Shown: one piece after another, positions 1 to 10,700 of the stretch
Layout: every line of letters starts with the position of its first letter
Position numbering within the stretch: position 1 is the stretch's first letter
Assembly: GCA_002118135.1 (NCBI GenBank)
Contig: BDIU01000452.1
Location: forward strand, 1-64,000
Direction of reading: 5' to 3'
Length of the DNA: 64,000 nucleotides
Origin: Trebouxia sp. TZW2008
Lineage: Eukaryota; Chlorophyta; Trebouxiophyceae; Trebouxiales; Trebouxiaceae
Position numbers and translations under genes: made by a program
The notes under the pieces: model-generated
What the model saw: only the letters and a program-made list of their open reading frames with translations
Databases searched by the model: none
What the model was told of the DNA's origin: nothing

Positions 1-160
1 CGTTCTGCAATTAATTATGCATATTTAGTTATGCACAATAATTAGTTCTGCCACATTCCCTGCGGCCTTGACGCCGGAGGCCGAGAGCGGTTGGCATCGG
101 CAGGCACATTTGTCCTCACGAGGTCTTGCGAAGGCAAAATTGCAAGCATAGAGGGCTTGA

Positions 161-1834
161 ATGGTGACAGCGCAAGACAGTCAGCCAACGGCCTTCAGAG
201 AAGCCGAGAAAAAGTACCAACTGCACAAAGAGCAGCTCATCCGCGTGAGGTCCGCATCAACATGCATGCAACAAGTCCCACCAAGCTGGAAACATCTGGT
301 GTCGCTCCTGAAGTCTCAATCGTACTTCAACTTTGATCTGTCTGCAGCAAGGGCAGGAAGCACGGTGGAAAACTGCATACACGACTGACAGACTTTGCAG
401 ATGTGCTCGACGTCAGTTCCCAGTCGGTGGAGCAGATGCCAGGAGTCTGCAGGCTGCAAAGCAAAGTCCTTGACAAAGCTGTATATAGCTTGACAAGGCA
501 CCCTGGTGCGTGTTTCAACCACTCAGAAAGCAGACTAACTTGGTTGCAACATGCAACCAAGATGAACTCAGCTGCATTGACATGTACAATGCACAGGTCC
601 TTCTGCATGGACTTCACGTGTCCTCTCTTCTGCAGGCTGCTATGTAGTACCTGGACTGCTAACTGTTGGAGCTCAAATGGACCTGTTCAGGCAAGCTCTA
701 ACCACGTTCCCAGAGCCCCCAAATAGGAGTAACCTCACTGCACATCATGGTCACCTGCCCTCACTTTGGCCTGCTGCTCAGCAAGGCTTGTTTCTCAAGC
801 CTTACGCAACTAACACAAATGAAATTACACATCCTTCAGCAACATCCAGCTGCAACCTGCCACATATGCAGAGGCAGCGTGCAGCAACTGCACACCCCAC
901 AGAAAGCTACAGCCAACCCCCAGTCAACAACAGCTCTAAGCAAGTTGATACAAAGCCTCTGTCAGCCACCCATGACAGCAGTGACACTTGCCCCAGCACC
1001 ACACATCTAACAGGAGCTTCATGGCAAGGCCTGAGTGATCAACCTTTGCACCTGCGACAAGGCTATAGTACACTGAAACAGGCGCAGCCAGCAGATCAGC
1101 GCCAGGACAGCTCATGTGTCGCGTCTCGTTCTGGTGACCTGGAAGGTGAAAGTAGTTGTTGGTCATCAAGCCCTGAGGGACCATCTGCAGCGTCACTGCT
1201 GCAGAAGCTGCGCTGGGTAGCATTGGGACCGCAGTTCAATTGGTCAACACGCCAATATGAGCATGAGCCTGGTGTGAAACCACTGTCATCTGAGCTCGTG
1301 ATGTTGGCTCAGCATGTTGTCCAAGCATGCAAAGAGCTTGACGCACGCCCAACAAGCTATTCTGGTCAGACTTCTGGAGATGTTTTGTCATGGAAGGACA
1401 ATGTCTCTTATGCTGATGCTGCTCTGTGCAATGCCAATGGTGCAGGGTCTCAGGTTGATGATAGTTGTAACAGCCTATATGAGCCAGATACAGCTTTAGT
1501 GAACTTCTATAGAGAGGCTGATACACTTGGAGGTCACAAAGATGACGCTGAGGTGCATGGAACATGCCCAATTGTCAGTCTTAGCTTAGGGTGTGATGGC
1601 GTCTTTTTGATGGGTGGGCAAACTAAAGATGTGGCCCCAACAGCCCTTTGGTTGCATAGTGGTGATGCTGTTGTGCTGTCAGGCGCTGCTAGGCAATGCT
1701 ATCATGGCGTTCCTAGAGTCATACCAGGTCAATGCTGCTTTGATGAGAGGGACTGTCATCATGATTTGCTTGATGAGGCAATTCACACATACATGCAGAG
1801 CACCAGAGTGAACATCAGCATTAGGCAGACGTGA
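161..1834 (+). CDS. ALKBH1: ALKBH1-like 2-oxoglutarate/Fe(II) dioxygenase
   Basis: Three exons (161-249, 348-505, 636-1834) join in frame to 481 codons plus TGA. The family oxidatively demethylates nucleic acids (DNA or tRNA) using Fe(II) and 2-oxoglutarate. Exon 1 carries the plant-type N-terminus TAFREAEKKYQL. Exon 3 opens with CYVVPGLL and PPNRSNLTAHHG, typical of ALKBH1. The catalytic fold follows: GGHKDD supplies the first iron His and Asp, CYHGVPR the second His, and NISIRQT the 2-oxoglutarate-binding Arg near the end. A low-complexity Ser/Gln-rich stretch separates the N-terminal part from the core, making the protein longer than usual homologues. The donor after exon 1 was chosen because it restores phase (GAG/gtccgc). 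It is convergent with LCYB. Family assignment is secure; the first intron is less so. Confidence 0.88.
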
Positions 1835-2224
1835 CATCAGACCTGAGATCTCTTGGCATTCATTTTTGTTGACCTGTGAACGACGTTCCTTGTATCTTGC
1901 TGGGTTGTAGCAGCTGTTTGGTCGTGCTCCTTGACAGAATTCAAGCCATGTGCAGCAGCCTGATGTAGGGAACACAGGGAACGAAACGTGCTGCAAACGA
2001 CACAGCCTCAAGTTGAACGTGTCTCCGAGAGGAGCAGCTTGCAATGATGTGCATAAAGCAAAGCTTGAAACAGGTTCCTTTCTAATGCTCTGAGCGTGTA
2101 CATGACCGTCCCTCCACTCAAGTTGCTAGAAGCTTCACAGACTTCAGTCCCTTAGTCCCACTTTCACTTTCTGCAGGTGCAGCAACGTGCTGTTGCAACA
2201 GCACGTTGCTGATACAAAGTTGAC
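1835..2224. other. convergent 3' intergenic region
   Basis: This holds the 3' ends of ALKBH1 (+) and LCYB (-). I see no further coding signal. A small inverted repeat centred on TGCTGTTGCAACAGCA lies near 2190-2205 and could fold in either transcript. Confidence 0.5.
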
Positions 2225-5200
2225 TCATTTTGGTTTCTTGTCTGGAAGATAGGTCTTTGCAAGTCCAGTGAACATGCTGAACAGCCCTGGTGTGCCCTTG
2301 ATAACCAAATTCGCCCTTGCTGGGTTGCTAGAGTTGCCAAACAGAGCAAGCCCAAATGTCATGAGCTGAGGAAACGACAGCCGTGACGACAGAAAACCCT
2401 GCCAATGAAAATCTGACAAGCCAAAAAAGGCTGAGAAGAACTGCCGTGTTTCTTGCAAATCAAGCTTCAGCAAGACGTCCATGCCAAAAGTGAAGAATTC
2501 TCGCTGGCGTAGACGCTGCTTAGGCCAAATAGCTTTCCATATTCTGGAAGTCATTTCCAAAGCTTCTGCTTCATCTCTTGCACCATTTGGGGTGCCTGCA
2601 ACAACATCAGATAATGTCATCCAAACTTAAGGTGTTGACTTAGCCTCCCATAGAAAGGTGTGCTGTTTACGTGCTGCCATGAAGCATTGCACTGAGCAAA
2701 TAATAACAACAATGATAATAATGATAATAGGTTACACTTTCCAGCACACGCGCTAGGTGTGTAGGGCCCAAGTCCTATCGTGCCAGGCCGGCTTGTTCTG
2801 AGCGTCACGATAAGGACGTTGCACTGTGTAAAAGTGATGCGCAATGCTGCATACATGATGCAAAGTCTCAGAATTGCCATGCATATGCATACACACCCTG
2901 CAGTTGCTTGCATCAATCAATTACAATCAATCAATTACATTTTCTGTCCTTGGGACCCAACAAGAGGGGTCAACAGACAATATCCACCAACCACCAAAAC
3001 AAACAAAAACAAAAAAAAAGGCAGTTCAGCCATAGAGGGCTGACATAAACTTCTTTCATGCGATCATCTGCACCACATGGGCAGCATGCGGCGCAACACG
3101 TCAAGCAGCACATGCAACAGTGCTGCAGATGGATCAAACGAGGCTTGCAAAGTGATGCATGCACTTGTGATTGTGAGCTGCAGACTTGTGGTTGCTGAGC
3201 CATGGGGCCAGTCCATACCTGTGTCAGAGGCTTTGTCTGAAGGGGTGGCCAGCTGATCAATGATGGCATCTGCCAAGACAGGGGCAGCACCCAACACCCT
3301 TGCCACCATGTAACCTGCGCAGACATAGAGTTGCATTCAGCTAAACTTGTTGATATGTTGACATCCACAATGCATTGCAGTGCTCTTTGCAAGCTGTCCT
3401 GAGCAACAGGTGCACCATTTAATGTTGTTATAAATATAAAGAGAAATGAACGCCCTACGTTCTCTACTACTAAAAAGCACGAGGACAAGGCCTTGTCACT
3501 TTCTGATGAATTCTATGATGACTTTCATCTGTCTGATAAGATTTGCTTTTTGTCTGATGAAGAAAATCTCAACTGGCTCTGTGATCACTCGTTTTACAGT
3601 TGACAGCAAGAGTCAGCTTGTCAGATTGCATTTGATACGACATAGACCAGCTCAGCAAGCACTTTATACATCCGATGAATGAGAATGCATTTGCCAGGGG
3701 CATAAAAAATAAGCGGCGCAGGCGTTTTCTGCACAGCATTGTAGAGTGCCTCCCAAGTTGACTAGCAGTGACTACTTGGAAGGCCCTTCAGACTGCAAAA
3801 GTATCTGCTGAGGGGTGCATCATGCCACCTGTGCCTCCACTGCCCAAGAGACGCGGGGGAGACTTGCAGGCACTTACAGCATGAAAACTGCAGGGATAGC
3901 TGTTGAGGGCTGCTGCATGCCACCTTGGAGGACCGCAGAGCATCCTGTTGCAGGTAAACTTGTAGGGAACAAAAGCAAGAAGCCTTTTGAGATATGGTTT
4001 AGAGGCAAACAACAAGAAGCTTGTTGCAGTACCTGTTGAGAATGCACCATGCCGCCTATGCCTCCGATGCCCAAGGTATGCTGTTGCAGGCAGAAATTGC
4101 AGGCTCATACAGCAACAAGGGGGGGGGTGGGGAACTGTCGAGCAGTGCACCATGCCACCTTTGAGGAGCTCACAGCATGCTGTTGCAGGAAGCAAGAGAC
4201 TGGTTGGATTACTTCAGGGGTACACCATGCCACCTGTGCCCCTGATGCCCTCAAGTGTCAAGTGTATTTCTGGCGGCTGATTGTTGCTATACTTGCTCAA
4301 CATAAGCACTCACATATGACTGTTTGGAAGCTGTTTGGTGCTATGCATGTTGAAATAAGTTGTGATACCTGTTGAGGGGTGCACCATGCCGCCTGTGCCT
4401 CCGATGCCCAAGGTACGCTGAGGGAACTTGGGCAGCACCCCTCCCATGGGTATTAGGCAGTACTCTTCTTCTGTCATCTTGTTGATCTTGATGCCCAAAT
4501 GGTCCATCCTGCGAAGTGAAGAATTTCTGACTGCTAAATTAAAAGATGTCATCACCGCAGTGTCTAAGCATCTGCTCCTGCTCAATAGTGCATCATCAAG
4601 CGACATGCTGGCCTGAGCAGGCACAAGGCAGATGAATGCAGAAGATACGAGCTTTCATTTCATTCATTCATTATGAACGTGGGCTAGGCAGGCTCAGCAG
4701 GCCCAACTAGGTATGGACAGAAGCAATCAACTATATCCAAGCAGTTTGATCATGTGCTAACTTGAACCAGATATATTGGACATGAAGGGCGGAGCTTTGG
4801 CATTCGAGGTTTGTTAAGCATGACATTCATATGCAGCAGACACATGCTGCTCAATAGCAATGCAAGCTAGAGGGGGTCAAGGTGGCTGTGCATGTCACAA
4901 GCATGGCTTTGTGCCCTCTTCAGTGCATGATCTTGCTTGCCAAAACGCAAAAGAAGGCATGTACACAACCCCACCACTACCAAAGTAGCTAGTAATCAGA
5001 GCTGCATTGCAGAAAAGCAAGTGCAATGCAGCTGCAAAGCAGACAGGCTGCATGCCATACCTGACTGCAAGCCTGTCTTTCAGCTCTTGAAAGTCGAAGG
5101 CTGGTCTGGATACCAAAGAGGTCTCTTCTAGGAAAAGCTTGTTGGGGCTGAAGGGCATGACATACAAGAAGGTTGGCAGCTTCTGATTGGCTTTGCGCAT

Positions 5201-6768
5201 CTCTGGGTGACCCTGGAGCACACAAATACATCTCAAAATGCTTGTTATTGCCTCAAGGCCTTCTGCTGACATACAGTGCCGGGTCCCTTCCAATGCACAC
5301 ATTTACGGCCTTCATTTGCAACCTAGTGCTGTCATTTCAACACTGCATCTGGAATCGCTTGCCATTCCTGCGAGGCTGTCTATTGTGCTGGGCCCGCACA
5401 CATTCACACATACATTTGGGACATCCAGTAGCAGCTGAATGCGGTCAGTTCAAAAGTTTGCAATGGGCTTGAGCAGCCCAGTCAAATCACCATCTCAGTT
5501 TGCTGGCCACTCAACGCTAAATCTGAGCACACCTTAGTGTGGTCGTCCATCGCTGCGAGGCTGTCTGTTGTGCTGGGTCTGCACACATTCACGCATACAT
5601 TTGGGACCTTCATTAGCAGCTGGACGCTGTCGTGTTAGATACTTGCACGCATGTGCAATCCACATCAGCAGCTCAGTCAAGTCACTCAGCTTGTTCAGTG
5701 CTTGCTGCAAAACCTGAGCACACCTTGGTGTGGTCATCGCGCCAGTCCATAAACAGCATTGTATCCAGCTCAAATGGATGATTGTCAACTTCAATCATCA
5801 TGCCATAAGCAGCTTGGTAGCCAGGGTCAAATTTATGATCAAAGGTGATCAGCTTTCTGGCATGGCCCGTGCAATCCAGCACTAGCGCTGAATGCAGTTC
5901 AGATCCATCGGAGCATGTCAGTGTTGAACTCCCATCAGCGTGCTGAACACTTGAAGCTTTTGTCTCGTGAAATGTGACTCCTGCAAGTCAACAAAAGGAA
6001 TATAGTGAACGCTGCTGGTTCAAGTTTGGTGCAGCAGCATGCTGGCCATGCTGTGATAGTACCAGCTGTCAATGCCCACCATGCTCAACACATCGCTGCA
6101 AGAGCTTGCTTTTCAACTTGGTCCTGTCCACACGCCCATAAGGTCTATACAGATACCTGCAACCAGAGACATGTGATGCTACTTTGAGAGCTCATGACTG
6201 CATTGTACACAGTACACACCGTCAGCAGCAGATGCAGTCCATACCTTTCATGATCTTTGCCTGAGTCAAGATGCACCTTTGCTTTTGGCCAAACTATTTC
6301 CAGGCAGTCTTCAAGGCCCATGGCCTCAAACTCATCTACCCAGACCCCATAGTTGTTTGGCCAATGAGCGAGGGGTGCAGGATCAACCACGCAGACTTTG
6401 TAACCCGCTGCTGATACACGTTCAGCTACAGCAATGCCAGAGGGTCCTGCCCCAGCAACTACAAGGTCAAGCTTGGCTGTGCTGTCGGGCTGATGTTTAT
6501 GCAGCTTGATGGATTCAAAGGCCGCTGGCGGGTGCTGGGAGTTGCTCGGGGTCTGAGCTGCGGGCCGACTTTGAGAGGCATGTGCTGGAGGATGTTGTGT
6601 GCTTTGCTGCCGGGATTTTGTTAGTGTAGCTCGACACCTCAGCAAGTCAGGCTGATGCGCAGCTTGGGGACGCGCGAAGCGTGGACGGACAACTGAGGTA
6701 TGTAGCGAGCACTGTCGCCGGTGCGAAAGCAGCTGCACGCTGCTATGCTGTGCGAGAGCTAAGGGCAT
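2225..6768 (-). CDS. LCYB: lycopene beta-cyclase, plastid
   Basis: Seven exons (6245-6768, 6080-6144, 5724-5980, 5061-5212, 4369-4508, 3219-3314, 2225-2595, transcription order) give 1605 nt in one frame, 534 residues. The enzyme cyclises the ends of lycopene to form beta-carotene in plastid membranes. The first ~90 residues are rich in Ser, Arg and Gln with few acids, as expected of a transit peptide. The dinucleotide fold LDLVVAGAGPSG is at ~100-111, WPNNYGVWVDEF at ~136-147, then MDWRD, the FLEET catalytic motif, IPMGG, GIGGTGGMVHPSTG and the C-terminal FGMDVLLKLDL region. Order and content match plant LCYB (beta rather than epsilon) throughout. The mature length is normal for the family. 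Introns after exons 3 and 5 carry decayed copies of the preceding exon ends. The gene is divergent from the CID7-like gene. Confidence 0.95.
2733..2815 (+). repeat. dispersed repeat family 2, copy 1
   Basis: A short element with GCTAGGTGTGT followed by GGGCCCAAGTCCTATCGTGC, preceded by an (AATAATG)-like run. Related copies lie at 17990-18040, 35995-36085 (inverted) and 40528-40600 (inverted). No coding capacity. It lies in the last intron of LCYB. Confidence 0.6.
3805..4260 (-). repeat. decayed tandem copies of LCYB exon 5 3' end with 5' splice site
   Basis: About five degenerate copies of the end of exon 5 (encoding GIGGTGGMVHPST plus the donor) lie in the following intron, near 3810, 3905, 4040, 4140 and 4215. 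The copy at 4030-4090 keeps the donor (CTCAACAG then gtactgc) and would still read GIGGIGGMVH. The functional exon end at 4369 is the first copy in transcription order. Confidence 0.8.
4657..4800 (+). repeat. SINE-like dispersed repeat, copy 1
   Basis: It starts in a CATT run, then GGGCTAGGCAGGCTCAGCAG, then CAACTAGGTATGGACAG, and ends near a TTTGATCATGTGCTAA segment. Six other copies occur in this window. A/B-box-like motifs suggest tRNA ancestry (inference). Confidence 0.6.
5360..5735 (-). repeat. ~185-bp tandem duplication over LCYB exon 3 3' end
   Basis: Two copies begin at GCGAGGCTGTCT (5369 and 5554) and end in the exon-3 border, CTGAGCACACCTT followed by GTGTGGTC. The right copy contains the real donor at 5723/5724. 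The left copy near 5525-5545 is the decayed duplicate inside intron 3. Confidence 0.75.
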
Positions 6769-7733
6769 GCTCGTGAAAAACGCCTCACAACGTGTGATAC
6801 GGGTGCGGTTGACGTCGCATTGACCAGCTAGTCACTTATGCCGCTGAATAGCTTTGGTGCACTAGGCTTGAATGACTGGCAAGACTCATTTTGACGTTGC
6901 TTGCGTCCCATTGCTGGTTCGACATGGGCTATTGCAAGGGCCCTTCCAAAATGTCCCTCACGACGGCCCTCAACCGCCCCAGGCCCTGGTGGGTGCGCAA
7001 ATGAGTAAACCTCCTTCTGAACTGGATCAATAACTCCGCCGCAAGCGCCAGTGCGATTTGGTGTAGCGTGCGCAAACCGTGTACATTGAAACGGTGCTGC
7101 ACGTTGATTGCTGCAGTACAGCTTTCGGTCTAGCAGGCAGTCCGTTGTTCGCTGTACACCCGCCAGGACACCGAGTAGCCGTCAAGCACCTGTTTCGCCG
7201 GCGCAGTAAGACGGATGCTTCCAGCGCACGCTTGCACAAGAGTCTTTCTTGCTTGCAAGCACGTACTTAATGATTGTTATCCCTTCAGGTCGCTTCACTT
7301 GACCCATCACAGCCGTCGACTTGACTTGACAACATCGGTCAAGCGGCCAGACCCGTCGCCCCTGTGCATGGTCGTTGAACCCCCGTCACCTGGACAGCTT
7401 CGCGTGAAGGTTGGGACTGCAATTGTGACCGTCTGCGTCTCCGTGGCTTTGTTGACGTGAGTGCCATGCTACCTGCAGCGCTGTCCTGCTGCAACATCTC
7501 ACGCTGTGTATACGGCAGTACAGTACATACGTTTGTCTTTGTTGCAGACATGACTGGAATCAAGACATGGGTCGGGACAATGTCATGTCCAACGTCAGGC
7601 CTGCAGTCAAGTCAGTGTTGAACCGTGTGTTTGGTACCAACTCCAAGGATCCTTCTGACCGCTCCTGAGTCAGCACTCCAGTGCAACAGAGCTTTTAGCC
7701 ACCACTCAGGCACCTGCTGTTGTACCTGCAACA
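6769..7733. promoter_or_regulatory. divergent promoter region LCYB / CID7-like
   Basis: About 960 bp between two divergent genes must hold both promoters. I find no convincing TATA element. An ATG at 7567 opens a 33-codon frame (MGRDNVMSNVRPAVK...) that ends at a TGA near 7666. It may be an upstream ORF or part of an undetected first exon of the CID7-like gene, whose own frame is open from 7659. Confidence 0.45.
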
Positions 7734-10700
7734 ATGACAAATGCACCTTTGCCTAAACACATTGAGGAAGCAGCTACCATTGATGAGCAGCAGATGGACG
7801 CAGCCATGAGAGATAAAATCGCCAGGTAATAATTGTCAACTTCTTGTCAAATACACCAAAAGCGCTGCTCAATCTTGTCTGTTTTGCCAAGCAACTGCCT
7901 TGTCCCAAGTTTGATGCGTTGGTGCAGGCTGCTAGAATCCCCAGACAAAGACTACCAAAACACTGCTCAGCAGGTTGTAGACACAGCAAACTCTGGTCAT
8001 GCTGGTCACCTGTCAACACACAAGGCAGGCAGCCTGAAGCAGTCGGTCATCAGCACCCTGTCAGACACATCCCCCAGCACCCCCCCTGCTGGCAAGCCCA
8101 GCCTGTCTTCACCTCCCCCTGACACCCCCACCCCTGAGGAAAACAGCACTCCAGGGTCTGAATCATCAGACAGAAACACCCACAAAGCATCAGCTGGCTT
8201 GCATGCAAGCGCTGCAGCCTTCGTACCAAACATTCACGCCCCAGCATTTGTGCCTGGCTCAGGCCCAAAGCATGGCAACACTGCAACTGGGCATCTGTCA
8301 AACGGTTATGCCAATGGTTTTGCCAATGGGTACAGCCCTCATGCACAGATTGGGTCTTCCCCGCACGGTGCGTGGGATGATGCGGCGTTTAGTGAAAGTT
8401 CTGGGTACCAGAATGGCTGGTCAGGTGCCTATGATGGGTATGGAGGGTATGCAGAGGCTTATGCTGGGTATGGCTATGGGGGCATGACACCTGATGGCCT
8501 GTTCATTCCTCAACAGGTACACTGCCTGCATTTCATTCCTGCTAACAGGACTGCCTTGCGCTCATGCTTCCAAGTGACCAGCACGATCTTGGCAATAGAT
8601 GTCTGCTTTTAATGGCCAAAATAGCCACCAGGCTTCGTCTATGATGTGGGGACAGAACACATCTTGGGCAATTCATTCCTCAACAGGTATACTGCTTTGT
8701 TTTACCGCTGCTGACAATGTCGCCTTCAGTCTGTGCTTCCCAAGCGACCAGTGTGTTTGTGACAACACATGTCTGCATGTGATGGCCAAAAAGGTCAAAT
8801 GACTTCCAAGTATGTAGACATGGTACTAGTTGGCCTGTTCATTCCCCAACAGGTGGTATACTGCCTCAATGCAATCCTGCTGACAGCACTGCCTTGCACT
8901 CATGCATTCAAGTGAGCAATGTGCTCTTGCCAAGTCCCAATGCAACTAGCTAAAACCATCTGCAGGTTGTGTTGTGTGGTACAATGCAAAAGACACCACT
9001 GCTTCAGGCCGTGCACATGGAACTTGTTGACACGCTTCTGCCTGGTAGCTTGTTTCTGTGTCTTGTTTTGTGTGAGGATCAACCTTTGGCACAGCTGGCA
9101 AGCAAAGTGAGTGGCAAAAAAGCACTGCAACTGAGTGTGTTGTATAGGACAGCTTCAATTGCTGTCCCTCTTGTCCTGTCGGTCTTCTTCAGCTGTGAAC
9201 AAGATGTTGCCTTCCTATATACAGTAATGAACCTTGACAGCCTTGCATAAAAGGTGCATGCAGTGATGCTTGGAAGCCATGCTCAAGTGCTGTATACAGC
9301 ACCGCAAGTGCAGTTCGCTAATGTCTCTGCTGCAATCAGCAGTCATTTTGCGCATGTGGAGCAGAAACAGTCTCATCATAATGGTGAAATGTAGCAGACC
9401 TTGCAAGAGGTGCACTCAAAAGTCCAATTAGGCATCAGCAACTGATCATATATGCAGCAAGGCTACTGACAGTGATTTTGAGGACTACCATTCACCATCA
9501 CAGCATCATGCTACATCAGCAAGCTGCTGCTGAACTGCTTGCTGACGCAGATCAAGCAAAGCCTGAAACACAGGAGACCAATTCTGGACACCAACCTTTC
9601 TCCCTTCATCATGGCGCCCCTTATGATTAGTATTGGATGATGTCCAGAACAGGACCTGTGGTCACATGGCTGGTGATGTAGCAGCAGCCAGTCATTACTG
9701 CTTACTCATCCGCGCCCCTTATGATATTACTTATTGATGATGAGATCACTCAACATTTGTAACTGGCGCTTGTTGTGCCTGGCTGCTTACTTGATAGGAG
9801 TGTCTGTCTTCCAATGCTGCAGGTACGTTCATAGCCAGCACAAGGAGACCATGCTGGTGCACCACATTTGTGCTGTCTGCAGGCTGATGCACCATGGAGG
9901 GGCATGGGGCACCCCCGGGGGGTTACCAGGGGCCAGGCAGGGTAGCAGCATGCAGGGTGAGGTAGTCGCAAGACAAGGCGCAAGAGAGCACACTTACAAA
10001 AATCAGTTGTGTTTGCAGGCTGATGCATCATGGAGGGGCATGGGGGGCTCTCAGGGGGGTTACCAGGGGCGCAGGCGGGGTAACAGCATGCAGGGCGAGG
10101 CAGGGCAGTATGCAGGGGAGGCAGATGCTGCCCTGGCTGTGCTGCAGGAGCAGTTCCCCCTGTACAACCTAGACAGCCTTACAGACGTCCTCAAGGTAGG
10201 ACATCGTCATGTGTCCAGCTGTTTGTGCATCGCTTTGTCCAGACACTGCTTTTTCTGGACACTTGTTGTAGAAGTTGCATGTTGCAATCCTCACGCAAGC
10301 CAGTACGAGGTTGCATTTTGCAATGCCCAAAACAAGCCAGTAAGGAGTGTAGCAGCTACCAGCAGTAGTAATAATGCAGCCATACATTGTCTGAAGGCTT
10401 GACTTCAGAAGGGTCAGTGTCTGCTTGTCCGCAAACATTCACCACTATCAACATTACCTGTACATGGAGTGAGCTTCAAAGGAAGCTGATCACCTGTTTG
10501 CAAGGGCTTTCAGCAAGGAGTTCAAATGCAGGTGAACATGTATGACCTGGTGGGAGCACTGGACATGCTGGCACAGCTGGAGTCAGAGCAGACTGGCCAG
10601 CGCAAGCAGTTTTTGCAGGTATGACCACTAACAGCAACAATTGTCTTGCTCTCCTTTTCACACATTGGATACAGTTGATCAGCATAGGTGCATCTGGCTA

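Noticed and set aside
7567..7668. MGRDNVMSNVRPAVK... as the N-terminus of the CID7-like protein
   Set aside because: It ends at a TGA and is out of phase with exon 1; only an unlikely ~47-bp intron would join them. Kept as a possible upstream ORF.
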